Source: DASRJX01 sp035649235
GTDB taxonomy: Bacteria > Acidobacteriota > Polarisedimenticolia > Gp22-AA2
Length of the DNA: 37,067 nt
Direction of reading: 5' to 3'
Assembly (NCBI GenBank): GCA_035649235.1
Contig: DASRJX010000025.1
Coordinates: 1-37,067, forward strand
Shown here piece by piece: positions 7,778 to 14,990 of this stretch (the stretch's first letter is position 1; the number at the start of each line of letters is the position of its first letter). The notes beneath the pieces are model-generated. The model searched no databases. It saw only the letters and a list, made by a program, of their open reading frames with translations, and was not told the origin of the DNA. The position numbers and the translations under genes are program-made.

Positions 7778-8194
7778 TCAGAGGTCTCCATGGTTGGCCT
7801 TCGCCACGAAAGCCTCCAGCGTCAGGATTCTCACCTTGTCGGCGTGGACGAGGTGCCTTTCGAGTCCGCCGCCCGTGTAGAAATCGCGGAGCGTCCAGCC
7901 GGGTCCGCCCAGGACCAGGTAGGCCCCCTGGTACCTGTCGGAGAGGACCGTCTCGGCGAGCGAGATGACCTCGAACGGCACTTTCTGCTCCGCGGTCCCC
8001 GAGGTCTGCTGCCACTTCATCGAGACGAGCCACATCCGGCCGTCCTTCTCCGCGATGGCGTCCACGACGTGCCGCCCGCCTCCGGGGCGCTGGCCGATCG
8101 CGACCTGGGTCCTGCAGGCATAGCCACCTCGCGTGAGCGCCGGCAGGACCATCTGCTCCAGGACCGAGCCCGTCGACGTGTCGCGCGCGGCCAT
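7778..8194 (-). CDS. Putative PD-(D/E)XK restriction endonuclease
   Basis: A 138-residue protein starting MAARDTSTGSVLEQMVLPAL. The core looks like a PD-(D/E)XK nuclease. Asp45 sits in RHVVDAIAEKDG and a strand ending S58-M59-K60 (WLVSMKWQQ) follows, giving a D-x12-SxK spacing in which Ser replaces the usual Glu/Asp. Glu13 in the first helix could supply the missing acid. A GGPGWTLRDFY segment follows. The ATG begins 2 bp after the stop of the Dam-class methylase, which points to a type II restriction-modification pair. The methylase would protect and this protein would cut the same site. The small size suggests it acts as a dimer. Function is inferred from context plus this weak motif. Confidence 0.75.
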   Translation of the reverse strand: MAARDTSTGSVLEQMVLPALTRGGYACRTQVAIGQRPGGGRHVVDAIAEKDGRMWLVSMKWQQTSGTAEQKVPFEVISLAETVLSDRYQGAYLVLGGPGWTLRDFYTGGGLERHLVHADKVRILTLEAFVAKANHGDL

Positions 8195-8196
8195 GT

Positions 8197-9054
8197 TCAG
8201 AGGTTGCGGGTCGCCACGACTTCCTTCACCGGCGTCCGATCGCCGGTGCAGCTGATCATCCTCGGGCCGGAGAGGTAGGAGAGCCTGTACCCGAGAGCCG
8301 CGTAGAGGTCGGCGATGCGATCGGTCGCCTGGTTCACGAGGACGACCGGTCCCGCGTGCTTCGCGAGCCATTTCGCGGTCCGCACCTGATCCTCCCAGGT
8401 GAAGCCGTCCTTGGCGTAGCTCGTGAACTCGACGTCGTAGGGGGGATCGGCGTAGATGAAGTCGTTCCTGTCGAGCCTCATGTCCTCGAAATCCTGGTTC
8501 GTGAACTCCCACTTCCTGAACGCCCTGGCGTACTCGGAGAAGTCCGAGGTGTACGTGATCGTCTTGTAGCGGCCGAAGGGCACGTTGAACTCCCCGCGCC
8601 GGTTGAAGCGGCAGAGGCCGTTGTAGCCGGTCCGATTGAGGTAGTAGAAGAGGGCCGCGGCGTCCGGGTGCGCCGGATCGGACTGGATGATCGAGTTGAA
8701 CCGGCGGCGGTGCGCGTAGTAGAGCCGCTCCGAGTTCCGCATCGGGATGCCGGCCACGAGACCCCGCTTCAGCCACGTGTAGAAGTGGATGAGATGCGGG
8801 TTCACGTCGTTCAGGAGGGCGCGTTCGGGGTCGAGCCCGAGCGAGACGGCGAGGCCGCCGCAGAACGGCTCGACGAGGCGATCGCGCTCGTGCCCCTGCC
8901 AGAGCGGCAGGAGGTGTGGCACCTGCCATCGCTTGCCACCGGCCCACTTGAGGGGCGGGCGCGGGGGAGCGGACGTCGTCCGGCCCCGGGCGCGACGAGC
9001 TGCGATCGCGGACCGCGCGCGCTCGGTCCGCGGCGATGGGATGGGCGCGTTCAC
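8197..9054 (-). CDS. Dam-class DNA adenine-N6 methyltransferase
   Basis: A 285-residue class-alpha N6-adenine methylase. Motifs in order: KWAGGK (residues 36-41), EPFCGG (62-67, SAM binding), LNDVNPHLIHFY, and the catalytic DPPY (203-206). The FNVPFGRYK segment is typical of the Dam/DpnM group that methylates GATC, although the actual target cannot be read here. The first 30 residues are Arg/Ala/Pro-rich and probably disordered. The start is GTG at 9054. A TATAGT element ends 8 bases before it and there is no ribosome site, so translation may be leaderless. The putative endonuclease gene follows after 2 bp, so the pair probably forms a restriction-modification system. Confidence 0.93.
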   Translation of the reverse strand: MNAPIPSPRTERARSAIAARRARGRTTSAPPRPPLKWAGGKRWQVPHLLPLWQGHERDRLVEPFCGGLAVSLGLDPERALLNDVNPHLIHFYTWLKRGLVAGIPMRNSERLYYAHRRRFNSIIQSDPAHPDAAALFYYLNRTGYNGLCRFNRRGEFNVPFGRYKTITYTSDFSEYARAFRKWEFTNQDFEDMRLDRNDFIYADPPYDVEFTSYAKDGFTWEDQVRTAKWLAKHAGPVVLVNQATDRIADLYAALGYRLSYLSGPRMISCTGDRTPVKEVVATRNL

Positions 9055-9062
9055 CGGGTGAG

Positions 9063-9068
9063 ACTATA
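9063..9068 (-). promoter_or_regulatory. Predicted -10 element, leaderless methylase gene
   Basis: TATAGT on the minus strand, 8 bases before the GTG start of the methylase. No clear -35 is visible. Confidence 0.5.
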
Positions 9069-9108
9069 GCAAAGGAACGGCCCGCACCCGATTCCAGGAG
9101 ACAGGCTC

Positions 9109-10236
9109 CTAGCGGGTGATGTTCATCGTCAGCGTGAACTGGCCGTCCTGGGCGGGATCGGGCTGGATGCTCAGGCGGCCCTTCCAGGCCGCGCCGTCGG
9201 CTTCGGTGCGCCGCCAGGCGCTTGTCCCGGCGGGAGCCTGGTCCGCCCCGGCCTTGATCCAGTGGCCCTGCTCCAGGGCGCCCTCCACCTTCTCGCGCAG
9301 ATCTGAGGGCTTCAGATCGGTTTGGACGCCGACCGCGATCTCCCATCGGTCCCGCGTCCCTTCGGTCTTGAGGACGGTGGTCTGGCCGAGGTCGCGGAGA
9401 TCGACGTCCCGGAGGAGCCGGTCGGCCAGCGCGGCCCGGGCGTACCCGGAGTCGGGGCGCCAGTCGTACTCCATGTGGAGGGCGACGGCCTGCGCCCGTC
9501 CCTGGCCGAGCATCCTGGAGAGGACGTGGAGCGCGCCGTCGATGCCCGAGGAGAGGCCCGCCGAAGTAATGATGGCGCCGTTGTCGACGAAGCGGCGGTC
9601 GCTGACGACGCGGGTCTTCGGAGCGGCCGTGCGCAGGTCGTCGATGAGGCGGTAGAACGTCGTGGCCGAGAGGTTGTCGAGGAGCCCGGCCTTCGCGAGG
9701 ATGAAAGCACCGTTGCAGACCGAGAGCACGTGCCGCGCTCCGCGGCTTTGCTCCTTCACCCAGGCGAGCGTGGCCGCGCTGTTGGTGGGGCCCGTGACGT
9801 TCCCTCCGGGGACGATGACGACGTCCGGCTTCGGGGCGTCGGCGAAGGTGAACTTCGGGACCACGGTCATCCCCATGGCGGTCGTGAGCGCGTCCTTCGC
9901 CTCCGCCACGGTGTAGACGTCGAAGCCCCCCTGACCGAATACCTCGTAGGGTCCCGTGTAGTCGATGATCTGCACCCCCTCGAAGACCAGGATGGCGGCC
10001 TTCGGCCGGGAGGTGGTCGCCGCGGCTCCGGCTGAAGCGGCCGCTCCCGCCCCTCTCTCCACCAGGCGCGCGCCGCAGGCGGGACAGGTGCCGGGCTTGT
10101 CGAAGACCCGGGCGTCGCACGGCATGTCGCAGGGAGGGCAGACGTACTCCTTCGCCTCCCCCGCGGCGAGCAGGAGCGGCAGGGCGATCAGCATCAGCGA
10201 TAGCGGCAGCAGCGCGGTCAGGAGCAGTCTCTTCAT
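9109..10236 (-). CDS. Exported DJ-1/PfpI-family protein with N-terminal zinc-ribbon-like motif
   Basis: A 375-residue protein. A signal peptide (about 1-28) is followed by a metal-binding-like segment (YVCPPCDMPC, then KPGTCPACG, residues 31-54), then a Gly/Ala linker. A DJ-1/PfpI (class I amidotransferase-like) domain spans about 79-265, with VFEGVQIIDYTGPYEVFG, the VPGGN turn and the nucleophile-elbow Cys174 in SVCNGAF. A C-terminal region of about 100 residues is unassigned. The Cys pairs resemble the heavy-metal-binding domain seen on copper transport proteins. Being exported is unusual for this fold. Start ATG with GAGGAGG upstream. It lies 22 bp after a GlxA-type regulator whose sensor domain is the same fold, so the two are likely co-transcribed. 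Enzymatic activity is unknown. Confidence 0.88.
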   Translation of the reverse strand: MKRLLLTALLPLSLMLIALPLLLAAGEAKEYVCPPCDMPCDARVFDKPGTCPACGARLVERGAGAAASAGAAATTSRPKAAILVFEGVQIIDYTGPYEVFGQGGFDVYTVAEAKDALTTAMGMTVVPKFTFADAPKPDVVIVPGGNVTGPTNSAATLAWVKEQSRGARHVLSVCNGAFILAKAGLLDNLSATTFYRLIDDLRTAAPKTRVVSDRRFVDNGAIITSAGLSSGIDGALHVLSRMLGQGRAQAVALHMEYDWRPDSGYARAALADRLLRDVDLRDLGQTTVLKTEGTRDRWEIAVGVQTDLKPSDLREKVEGALEQGHWIKAGADQAPAGTSAWRRTEADGAAWKGRLSIQPDPAQDGQFTLTMNITR

Positions 10237-10258
10237 GGCGACCTCCTCGGCTTGCGGT

Positions 10259-11257
10259 TCAAGTCCCCGTCCTTTTCTGGCGGCTGAAGCGCTCGCGGTA
10301 GCGGCTCGGCGGGGCGCCCAGCAGGCGCAGAAAGGTCCGGCGCATCGACTCGGGCGTGCCGAGCCCGCTCCTGGAGCAGACCGCCTGCAGGCCGTCGGAC
10401 GTCTCCTCCAGCAGGCGCCGCGCGGTCTCGACGCGGGCGGCGGCGATGAAGCGCGCCGGCGTGGTCCCCACCTCGCGGGTGAACACGCGGGCGAAGTTCC
10501 TCGGGCTCATCGCGACGCGACGCGCCAGAGCCGGGACGGAGAGGTCGGCCTCCGGGTGCTCCAGGATGTAGGCCTGGAGGTCGCGGATCGGCTCCCGCTC
10601 CGCCATCTGCACCGCGAGCTGGGCGCTGAACTGAGACTGCCCGCCGGGTCGGCGCAGGAACAGGACCAGCTCCCGCGCCACCTGCAGGGCGACGTCGCGC
10701 CCGTGGTCCTCCTCGACGAGCGCCAGCGCCAGATCCATGCCGGAGGTGACGCCTGCGGAGGTGTAGACACTCTGGTCGCGCACGAAGATCGTGTCCGGCT
10801 CGACCGCCACGTCGGGATAGCGATCGCGCAGCCGCGCGCAGTAGCTCCAGTGCGTCGTGGCGCGTCGCCCTTTCAGGAGGCCGGCCTCGGCGAGCAGGAA
10901 GGCGCCGGTGCAGATCGACGCCAGCCGGCGGACGCAGGCCGCCTGCCGCCGGATGAAGCGAAGGAGCGGACGGTTCGCGAGGCACGCCGCGACACCGATG
11001 CCCCCGGCGACGAGCAGCGTGTCCACCCCCCGCCGCGCGTCACGGAAGCCGCGCGTCGCGTGCAGCCGCAGGCCGGACGAGGTGCGGAAGGCGCCTCGCG
11101 TCAGGCCGATGATCTCGATGGAGTAGGCGTCGGCGCCGCTCCGGCCGTGGTCCCGCAGCCACCGGGTGGTCCGGCCGAACACCTCGAGCGGTCCGACGAC
11201 GTCCAGGATCTGGGTGTCCGGATAGGCCAGCATGGCGACGCGCAGGGGAGGCTTCAT
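10259..11257 (-). CDS. GlxA-type AraC-family transcriptional regulator
   Basis: A 332-residue regulator. The N-terminal DJ-1/PfpI domain (about 1-195) has YPDTQILDVVGPLEVFGR and the elbow Cys116 in ICTGAF. The C-terminal AraC DNA-binding domain (about 220-325) has two helix-turn-helix units (LSVPALARRVAMSPRNFARVF and GLQAVCSRSGLGTPESMRRTF). Such proteins sense a ligand or nitrogen/redox state through the DJ-1 domain and activate neighbouring genes. The start at 11257 begins the fold directly; upstream codons are in the divergent promoter region. A TTGTCA-17 bp-CACACT promoter ends 10 bases before the ATG, and the TTGTCA is duplicated in tandem. The gene heads an operon with the exported DJ-1 protein and is divergent from the beta-CASP nuclease. 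Confidence 0.93.
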   Translation of the reverse strand: MKPPLRVAMLAYPDTQILDVVGPLEVFGRTTRWLRDHGRSGADAYSIEIIGLTRGAFRTSSGLRLHATRGFRDARRGVDTLLVAGGIGVAACLANRPLLRFIRRQAACVRRLASICTGAFLLAEAGLLKGRRATTHWSYCARLRDRYPDVAVEPDTIFVRDQSVYTSAGVTSGMDLALALVEEDHGRDVALQVARELVLFLRRPGGQSQFSAQLAVQMAEREPIRDLQAYILEHPEADLSVPALARRVAMSPRNFARVFTREVGTTPARFIAAARVETARRLLEETSDGLQAVCSRSGLGTPESMRRTFLRLLGAPPSRYRERFSRQKRTGT

Positions 11258-11267
11258 GCTGTCCGGG

Positions 11268-11302
11268 AGTGTGCCCCGAAACCCGCCCGGTGACAATGAC
11301 AA
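11268..11302 (-). promoter_or_regulatory. Promoter of the GlxA-type regulator with tandem TTGTCA repeat
   Basis: On the minus strand two adjacent TTGTCA copies occupy 11302-11291. The downstream copy is followed after 17 bp by CACACT (11268-11273), 10 bases before the ATG. The duplicated hexamer could serve as a -35 and also as an operator half-site for autoregulation. Confidence 0.45.
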
Positions 11303-11356
11303 CGATCCAACATTTTCTGCCACACGCGCGGCTCGCCCGTCCGGACCCGGGGCTGG

Positions 11357-11362
11357 TATCCT
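11357..11362 (+). promoter_or_regulatory. Predicted -10 element of the beta-CASP nuclease gene
   Basis: TATCCT ends 22 bases before the ATG at 11385. The AAAGGAGAGGAG ribosome site lies between the two. Confidence 0.4.
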
Positions 11363-11384
11363 ACGCAGGCTCAAAGGAGAGGAG

Positions 11385-12761
11385 ATGCCCGACATCGCGT
11401 TTCTGGGAGCGGCCGGCACCGTCACCGGATCGCGCTACCTCGTGACCTCGCGCGACGGGGGGGGCGGCGACGAGCAGGTGCTGGTCGACTGCGGGATGTA
11501 CCAGGGCCTCAAAGAATTGCGACAGCGCAACTGGGAGCCGCTGCCGTTCGACGCCTCCGATCTGCCGTTCGTCGTCCTGACGCACGCCCACATCGACCAC
11601 AGCGGCATGCTGCCGCGCCTGGTGAAACAGGGCTTCAAGGGCGCCATCATCTCGACCCCTGCGACCCACGAGCTGGCGAAGCTCTTGTTGATGGACGCGG
11701 CGAAGCTGCAGGAAGAGGACGCCGAGTTCCTCAACCGCAAGCGGCTCACCAAGCACGCGCCGGCCCTGCCGTTGTTCGACGCAGACGACGCCGGGAAGGC
11801 GCTCGAGCGCTTCACGGTGCGGCCGTACGGCGAGTGGACCGAGCTGCCGGAGCGGATCGCGGTCCGGTTCCACAACGCCGGCCATCTCCTGGGGTCCGCG
11901 ATGGTCGAAATGCGGGTGCGGGAGAACGGCGGATCGAAGACCATTCTGTTCTCGGGCGACCTCGGACGGTTCGAGATGCCGCTCAACCCCGATCCCGATC
12001 CGCCTCCTTCGGCCGACTGTCTGATCCTGGAGTCGACCTACGGCGACCGGGCGCACTGCGCCGACAGCCTCTACGACCAGGTGGAGCGGATCGTCCGCGA
12101 GACGATGGATCGCCGGGGCGTCCTGGTCATCCCGTCATTCGCCATCGGCCGCGCGCAGCAGATCATCTACGTTCTCAACGTCCTCATCGAGAAGGGCCGC
12201 CTGCCGCTCCTGCCGATCCACCTCGACAGCCCGATGGCGATCGAGGCGACGCGCATCTACGCCCGGCATCCCGAGGAGCAGGAATCGCGCGGCGAGCTGA
12301 CGGCGCGCAACGTGATCTGCCACAAGACGGTCGAGGAGTCGAAGGCGCTCAACGGCTTCGAAGGGCCGGGGATCATCATCTCCTCGTCGGGCATGCTCGC
12401 GGGCGGCCGCATCCTGCACCACCTGAAGCGCCTGCTGCCCGACCCGCGCCACACCGTCGCCCTGATCGGCTACCAGGCCGCCGGGACGCGCGGCCGCGCG
12501 CTGCAGGAAGGGGAAAAGTCGATCCGGATCCACGGCGAGGAGGTGCCGGTGCGCGCGCGCGTGGAGGACCTGTGCGGCTTCTCGGGCCACGCGGACGCCG
12601 GCGAGATCCTGCGCTGGCTCTCCGGTGCGGGGCGGCCCCCGGGGACGGTCTTCCTGACGCACGGCGAGCCGGCCGCCGCCGCGGCGCTCGCCGAGCGGCT
12701 GCAGCGGGAGCGGCGCCTTGCGGCGCGCGTCCCGCGCCTGGGAGAGGTCGTGGCGGTCTAG
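11385..12761 (+). CDS. Metallo-beta-lactamase/beta-CASP ribonuclease
   Basis: A 458-residue RNA-processing nuclease of the CPSF/YSH1-like bacterial group. The zinc motif HAHIDHSG (His67, His69, Asp71, His72) is followed by GHLLGSAMVEM and FSGDLGR. The beta-CASP cap carries LILESTYGDR, SSSGMLAGGRILHHL and CGFSGHADAGE, and a late FLTHGEP supplies the last His. Family members act as endo- and 5'-exonucleases on RNA. The ATG at 11385 follows a strong AAAGGAGAGGAG. An open frame upstream to 11232 overlaps the divergent regulator and is rejected. The TPR gene follows after 10 bp, and the AGGAG ahead of it overlaps this gene's stop, so they are probably co-transcribed. Confidence 0.95.
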   Translation: MPDIAFLGAAGTVTGSRYLVTSRDGGGGDEQVLVDCGMYQGLKELRQRNWEPLPFDASDLPFVVLTHAHIDHSGMLPRLVKQGFKGAIISTPATHELAKLLLMDAAKLQEEDAEFLNRKRLTKHAPALPLFDADDAGKALERFTVRPYGEWTELPERIAVRFHNAGHLLGSAMVEMRVRENGGSKTILFSGDLGRFEMPLNPDPDPPPSADCLILESTYGDRAHCADSLYDQVERIVRETMDRRGVLVIPSFAIGRAQQIIYVLNVLIEKGRLPLLPIHLDSPMAIEATRIYARHPEEQESRGELTARNVICHKTVEESKALNGFEGPGIIISSSGMLAGGRILHHLKRLLPDPRHTVALIGYQAAGTRGRALQEGEKSIRIHGEEVPVRARVEDLCGFSGHADAGEILRWLSGAGRPPGTVFLTHGEPAAAAALAERLQRERRLAARVPRLGEVVAV

Positions 12762-12771
12762 GAGCCTGACG

Positions 12772-14406
12772 ATGCGACGTCCTTCGGGCATTCCCTTCGT
12801 AGCGGCCGTCCTGGCCCTCGCGTTCGCGCGCGGGCTGGGGATGGCGCAACAGGATCACGATCACGCCCATGCCGTTCCGGAGACGCTCGGGAATGTGCGG
12901 TTCACGACCTCGTGCCGGCCCGAAGCGCAGGCCGCCTTCACGCGCGGCCTGGCGCTCCTGCACTCCTTCGCCTACGAGCAGGCGGAGAAGGCCTTCGCCG
13001 GTGCCGCGGCGAAGGACCCGAGCTGCGCCATGGCACAGTGGGGGATCGCGATGTCCCACTTCCACCCTATCTGGTCGCCGCCGAGCGACAGCGAATTCGC
13101 CGCGGGGCGGGCGGCGGCGCAGAAGGCCGCGACGATGAAGGCGGCGGGTGCGAATGAGCGCGACTTCATCGGGGCGATCGGCGCCTTCTACCAGGGGGAC
13201 GGCGTGCCGTACCCGGAGCGCGTGGCGGCCTACGAACGGGCGATGGCCGGAGTGGCGGAGCGCCATCGCGAGGACCACGAGGCGGCGATCTTCCACGCCC
13301 TGGCCATCCTGGGGGTGGCCTACAACTCGCCGCCCGACAAGACCTACGCGCGGCAGAAGCAGGCGGCGGAGATCCTCAACGGCCTCCTGCCACTGGAGCC
13401 CGATCACCCGGGCATCGCGCACTACATGATCCACTCCTTCGACTACCCGGATCTCGCCCAGCTGGCGCTCCCGGCGGCCCGCGCCTACGCGAAGATCGCC
13501 CCCTCGGCGCCGCACGCCCTGCACATGCCGTCGCACATCTTCACGCGCCTCGGGATGTGGCAGGAGTCGATCCATTCGAACCTCGCCTCGGCCGCGACGG
13601 CCCAGGCCTGGATCGCGAAGTCCCATCCCGGCGCCACCGCGTACGACGCCCTGCACGCGTGGGACTACCTCGAGTACGCCTATCTGCAGATGGGCCGCGA
13701 CGCCCACGCGCAGGCGGTGGTGGAGGAGGTGGCCCGGGTCAGGAGCTTCGACGTCCCCCAGTTCGCGGCCGGCTACGCCCTGGCCGCGGTCCCGGCGCGC
13801 TACGCGCTCGAGCGCCGGGCCTGGAAGGAAGCGGCGGCGCTGACCCCGCGTCCGGCGTCGTTCCCCTGGGGGACGTACCCGTACGCGGAGGCGATCGTGC
13901 ATTTCGCCCGCGCCGTGGGCGGGGCCCGATCGGGAGACCTTGCAACCGCGCGCCAGGCGGTCGCGAAGCTCGAAGCGATCCGGGCCGGGCTGCAGGAGAA
14001 GCCGGGATTCGACTGGGCGACCCAGGTCGAGATCCAGAGGCGCGCAGCCGCCGGATGGGTGGCGCGCGCGGAAGGGAAGAGCGACCAGGCGCTCTCCCTC
14101 CTGAAGTCGGCGGCCGACCTCGAAGACAGCACCGACAAGCATCCGGTGACGCCCGGGTCGGTGCTGCCGGCGCGCGAGCAGTACGCCGACCTGCTCGCCG
14201 ATCTGGGACAGCCGGCCCGGGCGCTTCCGGAATACGAGGCCTCGCTGCGCACCGCCCCGGCGCGCCTCATCAGCTACTATGGCGCCGCGCGCGCCGCCGA
14301 TGCGGCGAACGACAAGGAGAAGGGCCGGCTGTATCGTGTCCGTCTCGCGGCCCTGTGTGGAGGCAAGCCGCCCGCCCGCGCGGCCCTGGTGGCGCCGCCC
14401 GATTGA
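12772..14406 (+). CDS. Exported TPR-repeat protein
   Basis: A 544-residue protein with an N-terminal signal peptide (MRRPSGIPFVAAVLALAF, cleavage near GMA) and a His/Asp-rich start (QQDHDHAHA). The rest is helical, with tetratricopeptide-like units. Examples are FTRGLALLHSFAYEQAEKAF, GLLPLEPDHPGIAHYMIHSF and, near the C-terminus, QYADLLADLGQPARALPEYE. Such proteins usually scaffold protein-protein contacts in the periplasm. The HMPSHIFTRLGMWQESI segment is the conserved-looking centre; I do not know its function. Start ATG with GGAG about 9 bases upstream. It follows the beta-CASP gene after 10 bp and precedes a DUF4136 gene by 16 bp, suggesting one transcript. Confidence 0.85.
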   Translation: MRRPSGIPFVAAVLALAFARGLGMAQQDHDHAHAVPETLGNVRFTTSCRPEAQAAFTRGLALLHSFAYEQAEKAFAGAAAKDPSCAMAQWGIAMSHFHPIWSPPSDSEFAAGRAAAQKAATMKAAGANERDFIGAIGAFYQGDGVPYPERVAAYERAMAGVAERHREDHEAAIFHALAILGVAYNSPPDKTYARQKQAAEILNGLLPLEPDHPGIAHYMIHSFDYPDLAQLALPAARAYAKIAPSAPHALHMPSHIFTRLGMWQESIHSNLASAATAQAWIAKSHPGATAYDALHAWDYLEYAYLQMGRDAHAQAVVEEVARVRSFDVPQFAAGYALAAVPARYALERRAWKEAAALTPRPASFPWGTYPYAEAIVHFARAVGGARSGDLATARQAVAKLEAIRAGLQEKPGFDWATQVEIQRRAAAGWVARAEGKSDQALSLLKSAADLEDSTDKHPVTPGSVLPAREQYADLLADLGQPARALPEYEASLRTAPARLISYYGAARAADAANDKEKGRLYRVRLAALCGGKPPARAALVAPPD

Positions 14407-14422
14407 AGATGAGGAGATCCCC

Positions 14423-14968
14423 TTGAAAACGGCCTGGTTGGTCCCCGTCGCGCTCCTGTTCGCCATAGCACCCGCCGCCTACGCCAAGGTCGACGTCGAC
14501 TACGACAAGACCGCCGACTTCACGAACCGGAAGACCTACGCCTGGAAGGCCGGCAGCGAGGCGCCGAACCCGATGACGGAGGAGAAGATCCGAGCCAACG
14601 TCGACATGCGGCTCAGACAGAAGGGGCTCGTAAAGACCGACGGGCCGGCCGATCTCATCGTCCTGACGCACGCGCTGCAGACGAGCGACGCCCGCGTCGA
14701 CGCCAGCAGCTTCTATTACGGCGGCTACCATTCCTGGGATGGCTGGTATGCCTGGGGGCCGGCCTCCACCGTCCAGATCCGCGACGTCGCGACCGGCTCG
14801 CTGATCGTCGACATCCTCGACGGCGGGACGGAAAAGCTCATCTGGCGCGGGGTGGCCTCGAAGACCTTCTCGACCATGCCCATGCCCGAGAAGATCGCGA
14901 ACAAGGTCGAGTCGGTCGTGAAGAGCATGTTCGCGAAGTTCCCGCCGCCTCCGCCCAAGCCCAAGTAG
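14423..14968 (+). CDS. Exported DUF4136-family protein (TTG start)
   Basis: A 181-residue protein. The best start is a TTG at 14423, preceded by GAGGAG with a 6-base spacing. It gives a clean signal peptide (MKTAWLVPVALLFAIAPAAYA) and a mature N-terminus KVDVDYDKTADF. Body motifs RKTYAWK and ADLIVLTHALQ match DUF4136, an uncharacterised family of exported proteins, many of them lipoproteins. No lipobox Cys is present here, so it is probably periplasmic. A C-terminal Pro/Lys tail (FPPPPPKPK) ends the protein. Using the upstream ATG at 14279 would place about 48 low-complexity residues before the signal peptide and overlap the TPR gene. It is convergent with hrpB, 22 bp away. Confidence 0.88.
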   Translation: MKTAWLVPVALLFAIAPAAYAKVDVDYDKTADFTNRKTYAWKAGSEAPNPMTEEKIRANVDMRLRQKGLVKTDGPADLIVLTHALQTSDARVDASSFYYGGYHSWDGWYAWGPASTVQIRDVATGSLIVDILDGGTEKLIWRGVASKTFSTMPMPEKIANKVESVVKSMFAKFPPPPPKPK

Positions 14969-14990
14969 CGACGGTCCCTGCGCGGCGTCG

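Noticed and set aside
8195..10120. N-terminal part of one long open frame running into the nuclease gene
   Set aside because: Only the last 138 codons look like a protein. The rest is a shadow of the methylase and DJ-1 genes in another frame.
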